From: Victivallales bacterium | GTDB lineage: Bacteria; Verrucomicrobiota; Lentisphaeria; Oligosphaerales; Oligosphaeraceae | Length of the DNA: 9,580 bases | Direction: 5' to 3' | Assembly: GCA_017615955.1 (NCBI GenBank) | Contig: JAFZZD010000808.1 | Location: 1-9,580, forward strand | Part shown: positions 1 to 7,300 of the stretch, one piece after another | Position numbering within the stretch: the stretch's first letter is position 1 | Layout of the letters: each line of letters begins with the position of its first letter | Program-made: the position numbers and the translations under genes | The notes under the pieces: model-generated | What the model saw: the letters and a program-made list of their open reading frames with translations, nothing else | The model's database searches: none | What the model was told of the DNA's origin: nothing

Positions 1-81
1 AAGCAGCATCGCAGCCAGAACAGCTATGATTGCAATGACAACCAGCAATTCAATGAGCGTAAAAAAATACCCTTTCTTCAT
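1..81 (-). CDS. Type IV pilin/pseudopilin-like protein, N-terminal fragment (runs off window)
   Basis: The 27 codons present encode a short basic leader (MKKGYF) followed by FTLIELL and a continuous hydrophobic helix ending AAMLL. This is the class III prepilin signature: in the family a prepilin peptidase trims the leader and methylates the new N-terminal residue, and the helix anchors the protein in the inner membrane before assembly. The conserved Glu (residue 11) falls at +5 if Phe7 is +1. That makes residue -1 a Phe instead of the usual Gly; the only Gly is at -4 relative to the mature start. Such leaders are frequent in the very numerous prepilin-like proteins of Lentisphaerae and other PVC bacteria, many of which carry secreted C-terminal domains. 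The start is ATG at 79-81, because AGGTG lies 6 nt upstream; an in-frame GTG at 88-90 lies within that Shine-Dalgarno and is unlikely. The C-terminal function cannot be seen. Confidence 0.9.
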   Translation of the reverse strand, partial: MKKGYFFTLIELLVVIAIIAVLAAMLL

Positions 82-87
82 TTGTTT

Positions 88-92
88 CACCT
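88..92 (-). promoter_or_regulatory. Ribosome binding site of the prepilin gene
   Basis: AGGTG on the minus strand, 6 nt before the ATG at 79-81. It decides the start in favour of ATG over the in-frame GTG at 88-90, which is part of the Shine-Dalgarno itself. Confidence 0.7.
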
Positions 93-169
93 GAACTTGT
101 TACGACGTTTTATCTACCCTATATTCACCATACAAAACAAGTTTGGGTAATTTACATACCAAAACAATA

Positions 170-198
170 ATTACAAAGGACGATTTCAATTTTTACAA
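170..198 (-). promoter_or_regulatory. Candidate sigma-70-type promoter for the prepilin gene
   Basis: On the minus strand TTGTAA (193-198, 4/6 match to the -35 consensus) is followed after exactly 17 nt by TGTAAT (170-175, 5/6 match to the -10 consensus). Transcription would start near 163 and give a leader of about 80 nt before the ATG at 81. The surrounding DNA is AT-rich, so chance matches are possible. No experimental support is available and promoter consensus in this phylum is assumed. Confidence 0.35.
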
Positions 199-261
199 GG
201 CTGTCAGTGGAAGGCACAGCAATCAGTCCACCATGTTTCCCATGCACGTATAGCGTCCCAT

Positions 262-283
262 GTGAGCGCCGAGCGGCGCTCAC
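262..283. terminator. Perfect 9-bp GC-rich hairpin, possible terminator or mRNA 3' stabiliser
   Basis: Arms GTGAGCGCC (262-270) and GGCGCTCAC (275-283) are exact reverse complements around a 4-nt loop GAGC. It lies about 160 nt downstream of the rpn-like stop codon on the transcribed strand. Neither strand carries a T-run after the stem, so it is not a textbook intrinsic terminator. It could instead act as a 3' exonuclease block, a Rho-assisted end or a dispersed extragenic palindrome. Confidence 0.35.
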
Positions 284-284
284 T

Positions 285-479
285 CAAGTGGACCAACTTG
301 TCTGATTTCTTCAGTTGGACCGCCACGCAGGTTGGCCAACCTAGGCGAGGTTACCTGGTACTTTTCCTTGCAGGTTGCTCAACTCTGAATGGGTGCCCCA
401 TGCGCATGGAAACTTGGACCTTCTTGGGAAACAGAGCCAACACTTAAAGTCCCATTTTGCTGGCAAGTTGGGCAACCTG
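285..479. repeat. Four imperfect palindromes of GTTG-N2-CAAC type, three at exact 43-bp spacing
   Basis: Related 16-nt dyads occur at 285-300 (CAAGTGGACCAACTTG), 328-343 (CAGGTTGGCCAACCTA), 371-386 (CAGGTTGCTCAACTCT) and 464-479 (CAAGTTGGGCAACCTG). The first three start exactly 43 bp apart, about four helical turns, and the fourth follows after 93 bp. The DNA between them is not visibly similar, so this is iteration of the dyad and not of a longer tandem unit. The fourth copy is coding sequence: on the minus strand it specifies Gln-Val-Ala-Gln-Leu (residues 290-294) of the rpn-like protein. The others could read Gln-Val-x-x-Leu/Pro on one strand, so they may be decayed rpn tails as well as possible binding sites. 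Confidence 0.5.
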
Positions 480-480
480 C
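370..480. repeat. 15-nt inverted repeat straddling the rpn-like stop codon
   Basis: GCAGGTTGCTCAACT on the plus strand (370-384) is the inverted copy, with one mismatch, of the minus-strand coding sequence GCAGGTTGCCCAACT (466-480) of the rpn-like gene. The arms are separated by 81 nt that include the stop codon (444-446). An AATGGG follows the repeat on both arms after slightly different spacing. In the minus-strand mRNA the arms could pair (14 of 15 pairs). In the frame matching rpn, the plus-strand arm reads Gln-Val-Ala-Gln-Leu-stop, so it may be the relic end of an oppositely oriented rpn-like gene. Confidence 0.5.
398..409. repeat. 12-nt perfect palindrome CCATGCGCATGG
   Basis: The sequence equals its own reverse complement and lies about 35 nt downstream of the rpn-like stop codon, between the 371-386 dyad and the gene. 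Without a loop it is more a protein-site type of dyad than an RNA hairpin. No function can be assigned. Confidence 0.3.
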
Positions 481-620
481 GCCTGGGAAAGTCCGGTTAT
501 GGCGCACACGTCGCTTTGCTTCATACGCAAGCGAAGAGCATTTGCAGCAACGTCAAACGCTTTCTTCTCTATTCCCCTCTCTATTCCAATTTCAATAATA
601 TCCTGCACTGCCTTGCACAT
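444..620 (-). CDS. Candidate intragenic RpnS-like small protein (58 aa, C-terminus of the Rpn-like gene)
   Basis: An in-frame ATG at 618-620 (Met243 of the full protein) is preceded by GGGAGG at 627-632 with a 6-nt spacer. This Shine-Dalgarno is better than the one for the full-length start. Translation from it would yield exactly the C-terminal helical module (MCKAVQDIIEIGIERGIEKK... to the stop), without the nuclease core. In enterobacterial Rpn genes the C-terminal domain is also made from an internal start (RpnS) and acts as an antitoxin by binding the full-length nuclease. Position, frame and domain boundary fit that arrangement here. The Shine-Dalgarno codons encode Gly-Gly-Arg, so the match could be chance. 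No expression evidence is available. Confidence 0.4.
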   Translation of the reverse strand: MCKAVQDIIEIGIERGIEKKAFDVAANALRLRMKQSDVCAITGLSQAQVAQLASKMGL

Positions 621-1346
621 CTCAAGCCTCCCGCCATTTTCTGGTTTCTTCAGTCTCATATCCAAACAAGTATTGACCAACTTGACACCTTCGCTGCTCA
701 AAAAGGCAAAGGCATCATTTTCATATATACTCAAGAGCTTCCTGCCATCATCGGAATAACGATACAAATTTACCACATCTTTAAGATCTGTACAGAGAAG
801 CCTCCGTATTTTTTCATCAACGGCATTAAGATCAAAGACATTAATCCAGAAATTGGGCACAAAGCTCCTCACAAAGTCATCTACATACGGGAACATGTCG
901 TAAAGTGACGTAGGCACATTCCACACTTTTCTTCCCAGATTCACGACAATAGTTGTCACAGGCAAAAATGAGCCGCCATTACCAATCCGTTCCTGCAACT
1001 GATACGCATACGCAAGACTGTCATACTTCATCACGCGGACAGGCATGGTCGCATCTGTCGTACTCTGAAGCTCCGCGCAAATGATGGCATAGCCTCGCTC
1101 CCCATCGGTGTATGCCTGAAACGCCAAGTCCCTTTCCTGCTTAAATGCACTATAGCCATTGGCCACCTTCCCCAATAACTCATTGTATTCTGTGGGTATT
1201 TCCCAGAGTTTGGAGGCGTCAAGCCTCCCTGGCTGCCTGAAGAGAAATGCATTGCATAAGTCCGCAAATATCTCCTTTTTACCGAAATACTGCTTTGCCG
1301 CACTGTCCTTTATGCTGCCAGTTCCTATTATCCATTCGTTTTTCAT
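444..1346 (-). CDS. Rpn-family recombination-promoting nuclease / putative transposase (PD-(D/E)XK fold)
   Basis: This 300-aa protein matches the Rpn/PDDEXK transposase-like family as found in Firmicutes and PVC bacteria. Landmarks in order are: an N-terminal D14...FADLCNAFLF (27-36), R72-D73, and AIICAELQS (87-95) giving the D73...E92-x-Q94 active-site signature. Then MPVRVMKYDSLAY (101-113), LPVTTIVVNLG and VWNVPTSLYDM follow. The C-terminal third has the usual charged helix IEIGIERGIEKK followed by ITGLSQAQVAQL near the end. Family members are Mg-dependent DNA endonucleases acting in the cytoplasm; some promote RecA-independent recombination, and some are toxic antiphage proteins. It begins 30 nt after the RHS stop on the same strand, so co-transcription is likely. 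The start is ATG 1344-1346 with AAGGAA 7 nt upstream. Sampled 60-bp lines have 35-50% G+C against 53-60% in the upstream gene, hinting at separate origin. It appears intact. Family assignment is firm; nuclease or transposase activity is inferred. Confidence 0.88.
   Translation of the reverse strand: MKNEWIIGTGSIKDSAAKQYFGKKEIFADLCNAFLFRQPGRLDASKLWEIPTEYNELLGKVANGYSAFKQERDLAFQAYTDGERGYAIICAELQSTTDATMPVRVMKYDSLAYAYQLQERIGNGGSFLPVTTIVVNLGRKVWNVPTSLYDMFPYVDDFVRSFVPNFWINVFDLNAVDEKIRRLLCTDLKDVVNLYRYSDDGRKLLSIYENDAFAFLSSEGVKLVNTCLDMRLKKPENGGRLEMCKAVQDIIEIGIERGIEKKAFDVAANALRLRMKQSDVCAITGLSQAQVAQLASKMGL
627..632 (-). promoter_or_regulatory. Strong internal Shine-Dalgarno inside the rpn-like gene
   Basis: GGGAGG on the minus strand, 6 nt before the in-frame ATG at 618-620. 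It is the main evidence for an internal translation start. Confidence 0.45.
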
Positions 1347-1353
1347 GCTCCAT

Positions 1354-1359
1354 TTCCTT
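1354..1359 (-). promoter_or_regulatory. Ribosome binding site of the rpn-like gene
   Basis: AAGGAA on the minus strand with a 7-nt spacer to the ATG at 1344-1346, lying inside the 30-nt gap after the RHS stop codon. A closer GGAG at 1347-1350 abuts the ATG and is badly spaced. An ATG at 1351-1353 is out of frame. Confidence 0.55.
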
Positions 1360-1376
1360 GTTTTGTTATTTTCACA

Positions 1377-4300
1377 TCATTTCTGTCTCTGCAAACTATG
1401 GGATATTCTCCCAATAACATCTGGATGGGTCCAGTAGCAGGAATGGGACCAGACATGCTCTGAACCAACGGAATGCTGCTCAATGCCGCCAGTCGAAAAC
1501 AAAGGCAAAGCCAGAGGCATAACATCGGATGCGTTAGGGCCGCAGATCCTTAAGTATATCACAGGGTCAGTGGGACAATAGAAGTTCAGCCACTCGTCCG
1601 CGTATGCATAAACTGTCGGCACTGCAAAATCGTCATAATTGAATGTGCTTCCAAGCCAGCATCCCGCATGTGGCAAAGGCGACCCCATTGTCGCCCACAA
1701 GCCTACGCCCTTTGGCGCCATGCTGGTCAATATGTAGTCCTTGCACAACACGGTTCCCCAGCTATGGGAAATCAAATTCCGCTTCAGATATCCACGATTT
1801 TTGAGCACCTCCATGTCGTCCCTGAGCGTCGCCAATGCCAGATAATGCTCATTGGGATTAGGCACATGCATGAAATAGACGGCAAAGCCACCCCAGAGCA
1901 TCTCGAAAATATCCTGGTTGCCTGTGTTTTCCTCCAGCAAAGGCGCCATATCCTCCTCCGAATAGCCAAATCTATGCACGCCGACACCATGAACAATCAG
2001 CGTCACGTTGTCATGCTCTTTCTGCTTCCTTTCAATGCTCAGCTGGTGCGCCCATGCAATGCAGTAGGCGTGCATGTACAATTTTCTTGCGACAAATGGC
2101 GCATAGCCATATCCAACGCATGCCAATGACAAACCTATGCCCAGATAGGACAGTGCCGCCATGCTTGTGCCCTGGGGATCAATGTTGTTGACTGGGTCGT
2201 TGCAGCAATATGCGTACTTGTTCAGGGACTGTGGCTGCTCAAGGTCGCCCTCCGCTGTGTCGGGCGAAATGAACATTCCCAGTTCAGGCATATAGAACCT
2301 GCTCCGCAAATACAGCAGCCCACTGGCCGCATCCTGCAATTCACCGCAGAAACCAGGCTGCAAGTCCATCTTGTCCCCGCCCAGCAAGATGCGCCCCCTG
2401 GCATCGTATGCGACATGCCGCAATGTGCCGCCATTGTCTCTTGTTGCGATTATGGAGCCGGCTCCATCGCCATAGTACGTGATGCTGTCTTTCCTGCCAA
2501 TCCCGCCAAGCAAGCCACCTTCCCCTATAAGCCAGACGCCATCCATCGCCGCAAGCGCCGCAAAGCCATGCTCTCCATGCTTGGAATACACAATATCCTT
2601 GGCAACTCTGTTTCCTTCTGCATCACTTTTAACACGGCGGCATAAAATCCCCCTGGCATCATAGCTGTACTCCACCTCGCCCTCACCCGTATGGACACGG
2701 CGCAGAAGCCCTTCCGCATCCCAGGTGAAACGGCATTTTGACACGCCATCCTCCAGTATTTCCAGCAACCTGCCATTGGCATCCCAGAGCAATTCCATTT
2801 CATGTGTTTCAGAATTGGAACTAGTCCTGGCGGAAATCATCCTGTCATTCACATCGTATGCAAAGCCCTGGCGCATTTCCCCAGCGGTGCCGCCAATGCT
2901 CCTCCACAGCGTGTTTCCATTTTCATCATATCCAAACTCCATTGTGTAGCACAAATCCGCCTCGCTGGAACTGGAGACTTCCCGCATCAGCCTTGACCAG
3001 GCGTCATAACTCCATTCCCGTCTTCGTTCAAAGCCGTCGCTCCACGTTTCAATGCAGCTGCTTTTGCGTCCACATGCATCGTATGCGTATTCAATGCGGC
3101 ACAATGCCTGCCCCTGCGCATCCAACTCCTCAATCTCCAGCAACTGCCCCGAACTGCTGCGCTTCACCTTTCGCAGCCGCCCTGACAACGCACGGTATTC
3201 GCACGGCATGTCAAAGGCATCCATTTTGATTGTATAGTTTTCGCTCATGCCATTGGCAATTCGTGCCGAAATACCAATTTCCGGCGCCTTACTCGAATAA
3301 CTGTAGTCAAAATGGACATCGCCCGCAGCAAGGCTTGAAAGCCGCCCCTGCGCATCATAGCCACGCTCAATGGAAAGTCCGTCCAAGACTTCCCTGGCAA
3401 GTCTGCCATCCACATCGTATGCATACTCGCTACTGCGCTTTTCCCCATTCTCCTCCACCGAGCAGGACAGCAGCCGCCCCATCATGTCCCTGCTGTACAT
3501 ATATTTTTTAACTTCCTTCGTCTCCCCATGGAGAAAGACATTTTTCGAAAGCAAGGCGCCCATGCCGCCATAGTTGTACTCAAACCTGTTGCCCATGAAA
3601 TCACTGTATGCTGAAGGATATGGCAGGGCGCCATTGTATTCGTATGAACACTCGCTGCCGTCGGGAAGTCGCTGCTTTACACGCCGCCCATGCTGGTCAT
3701 TCTCTCTTATGCTTATTCCACCAAGGGGATTTCTCATCTCATTCATTGCTCCCACATCATCGTAGGAATAGGCAAACGTACTGCGCTTACCATTCAACTC
3801 AGGCATTGAAACCGAGGTCAACTGCCCCATGGCATTGCGGCGGTACAATGTACTTGCGCCATCTGGTTTTATGCGCTCCAGGGGACGCCCGTTGCGGTCG
3901 TTCACATTGCGCCATACACTGCCATCAGGCAACTTGATTCCGCAAAGTGTTCCGTAAGCGTCATATTCTGGAAAACTCACGCCTCCAGCAGGATTGCCTA
4001 GGCTGGCAAGCCTGCCGTTACCGTCAAAGGAACGACTGCTTTTTCTGCCAAAGGAATCTGTAATGCCGCTTATCCGGCCACCTTCGTCATAGTCGTATTT
4101 TACAGCAGTGCCATCGGGCGCAATCCTTCTCTTAATGCGCCCGCCCAGATCATATTCCGCCATTTCCCCTGCCTGCCTTTTTCCAAATGACAGCAGTTCC
4201 GCCTTGTAGGCATCCCTGCCAGTCGCCGAAACCGACACCTTTGCATCGTACAAAATCTCTGTTGAAATCCTGTTGCCGACCTCATCGTACGCATAACGGT

Positions 4301-7300
4301 ATGCCCTTGGAAAAACCAGCACGTCATCCAATGTATCAAATTCTGCCAATTCAGCACTGAACACACACTGCCCCGCCGCATCATAGCCATAGCGCTTCAC
4401 CAGCCTGCCATTCAGCACAGTCTCCACCAGCAGCCCGGACATATCGTACCTGCTGCTCGACGAATTGCCAAAATTGTCCCTGTATTCTGCACATTTTCCA
4501 TTGGAAGCATACACCTTGCGACACCAGTTGCCTTCCGCATCCTGGGCATAAATGCACTGTCCCGCCTCGTCATATTCCCATACGCTGTCCGCCCTGATTT
4601 CCTCCCCTGTGACAGGATGGTACATGAACATGCTCCTGCCCACAACACGCCCAGCCTCATCAAGGCTGTTCTCATACCTGACACCCAAGTCGCTGGTCAT
4701 GGAAAGTGGATTGCCTGCCTTGTCATACTGGTAATGCACCTTGAATTCGCCATTAAGTGACCTCTCCAGCAGCAGGCCATCCGCATTATAGGAAAACATA
4801 CGGACATCGTCATTGGGCTGCACTACCCGAGCCAGCCTGCCATTGCCGTCATAGCCATAGCTGGTCACTGCATCGCCTTCCACAATCCTGGTGCACTTGC
4901 CGCCGCTGTACTCATAGCGCACTTCGCTCCGGCCAGCCTCCTTCAGGGAAATCATCCTGCCATCGCCGTCATAGTTTCGCTGAAGCGTCTCACCCACAGG
5001 ACTTACATACGAAATCTCATTGCCGAACTCGTCATAGCCGTATTTATGCATTGCCCCATTTGGCAAGGTTCGGGACAGCACCTTGCCATTTGCATCAAAG
5101 CGCAAGAAAGTTTCCCGCCCCAGCGCATCAGTCTGCATCTCCTCGCCAGAAAACACATCCGACGTGCTTGAGGATGAAACGCCTTCCGCATTTACGCAAC
5201 GTAACACGCGCCCTGCCTTGTCATACTCGATTCTCGCCAGAACACTGCCATCGCCGTCCTTTATTGCCGTGACGTGATGGGGAAAGTTCTGCAATGCATA
5301 TTCATATTGCCTGTGCAAAACGGGTTCGCCTCCATTCACACTGCGAAGCACCTTGCTCAAATTGTCCTTGTTGTCATACTCGTAATCCAGGCGCACTGGC
5401 TTGTCCATGCCAAGCACGCTTGCCACACTGCCCTCCTTCTCCTCGAAGCGCAGCATTTCATCAAGCGCACCTTCAGGTTCGCTCATGGTAATCTGCCCAT
5501 TGTCAAAAGCAAGCCCATATCCATTGGGCCATGTGATCTCGGCTATTTTCAAGTCGCCATACGCCTCCACATACCCGAAATCGCCTCCATTCGGCACGTA
5601 TGCAGTACCCAGCGCCTCGCGTTCAATCCTGTAGCATAGCCCCTCGCTGTCCCGCATGGTAAACGAGGGGAAATCGAACATCTCCCACGGCGTAGCGGGA
5701 CCAGCCGCCTCCCAGTATGGCTCCAATCCTGGAAGGCTCATCAATTTGTTGGAGCAATTCGGCTCCAGGGAAACGCCGCTGTCTGGTGATATCCACCTTG
5801 CATAGTAGCAGAAGGAATAGCCACCTCCTGCCTCCAGCGAAAACACAAAGTTGCGCTTGCTGCCATCCGCCAAGGTCACGCAAATGTCACGGCTGCCGCC
5901 ACAATGCACCGAAAGGTCCCCGCCGTCTTCAGTTTCCAACGGCATTCTGCTCTCCTCCATGACAGGCTGCTCCATCATGGTCGTGCTTTTCCATGCAAAA
6001 CCCAACTTGCCCCTTTCCGTGCTGTTCAGCGTACTGTACTCCCTCCCCCACTTCAGCTGTATTCCACCAAGGGACACGGTCAAATCCGTCTCCGAGAAGG
6101 AGAATACACCGCATTTCAACTGCGACGCCAAATTGAATGCCACGCTTGATGACGCACACTCGCCATCTTCACTTCTCACATAAAGGCACAGTCTGTACAA
6201 TCCGTCAGGCAAGCCGCTTAAATCAAATGCAGCCAGTATAGCTTCCGACACAGGACCTGCTTTCCACTGCATTTGTGGCATACTCTCATTTTGCAACGGG
6301 AATGTGCGCAGACGCCATTCCTCCTGGCAAGGCACATTCTCCAATCCCAGCAACTGGCCATTTGCATCAAATAGTTCAAAGCCGTAAAACACCTTCTCTT
6401 CCGCGCTGGCACTGCCTATTACACGCAATACTCCTTCATCCACAATGCCGCCTTCAGCAGGATATTCGATGTGCGCCAGCACTTCGCCTGGCTTTGCGTC
6501 AATCATGATGTTGAACTTGCGCACATAGTCCAATTCAGGCAAGGTCACTGCCACGATGTAGTCACCATCTGCAAGGCCCGTCGTATCCAGTTTTGCCTCA
6601 ATATTTCTGCCATTGCCCGTGCATCGCACATCAGTGCCTTCAATCGCAACGCTCCAGTCCCGCGCCAGGCGCATTTCCGCAGTGAAACTGACCTCTGCCC
6701 CTGTACCCAGATATGGTGCCACCAATTCAGGCGCAATCTTCACATTACGCAGCACTGGCGTATGGACATAATTATGCGCGTCGCTTGCATGGATTCCATC
6801 AATGCTTGTCGCCCTGCACCACACCACATTCCTGCCTTCCGCCAAATCCTCCTCCGACAAAGTGAAAACCGCACAGCCATCTTCGGGATAGTATGCCCTG
6901 GCATACTCCACTCCATTCAGTTCAAGCACCATGCACCCCACATTTTCTTCGGCGATTGCAATAACTGCGGCATCGCCCTCGTATTCACTTTCGCCAAATG
7001 CAGTGGATATTATGTTCAGCTTCGGGTCATTGCCCCCATCACGCAATTCAATGACACGCCTGCTGACATTGCCCGTCACATCTGTGGCGACTATGCGCAG
7101 TTCCTCCAGCGAGGCTATCTTTGCGGAAATCTCGCCAGTGCACGTGCCTTCCTCAAAGGTCTTGCCCGCCAGTAATTTTCCTCCTTGATAGACTTCAACC
7201 TTGAACAAGCCTCCTGCATCATGGCAGATAACAGTGAACGTCCCGCCTGTTTGCAGTGGAAATTGCCCAAGCCGCACTTCTATCGCAGGGCCAATGCCAT

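Larger units (their letters stand above)
82..443. other. Gene-free interval between rpn-like gene and prepilin gene
   Basis: No credible gene is present; open frames here are short, lack ribosome binding sites, or run antisense into the rpn-like gene. The right two thirds (about 260-443) is dense in dyad symmetry: a perfect hairpin at 262-283, GTTG-N2-CAAC-type palindromes at 285-300, 328-343 and 371-386, a 14-nt perfect palindrome AGGTTGGCCAACCT at 329-342, and a 12-nt perfect palindrome CCATGCGCATGG at 398-409. The left third (about 100-200) is AT-rich and holds the likely promoter of the prepilin gene. Transcription of the rhs-rpn unit must end, or be processed, within this interval or read through into the prepilin gene. 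Confidence 0.7.

Noticed and set aside
88..90. GTG as start of the prepilin gene
   Set aside because: It overlaps the Shine-Dalgarno that correctly precedes the ATG at 79-81.
262..447. Small plus-strand open frame of 61 codons in the intergenic region
   Set aside because: Its start lies inside the hairpin stem, no Shine-Dalgarno precedes it and its peptide resembles no family; the palindromes explain its sequence better.
375..908. Plus-strand 177-codon open frame overlapping the rpn-like gene
   Set aside because: It is antisense to a well-supported family gene, with no ribosome binding site or domain.
2200..5400. Repetitive DNA resembling a CRISPR or tandem array
   Set aside because: The periodic similarity comes from the codons of the YD repeats (Tyr-Asp...Gly-Arg), is degenerate at DNA level and varies in spacing.
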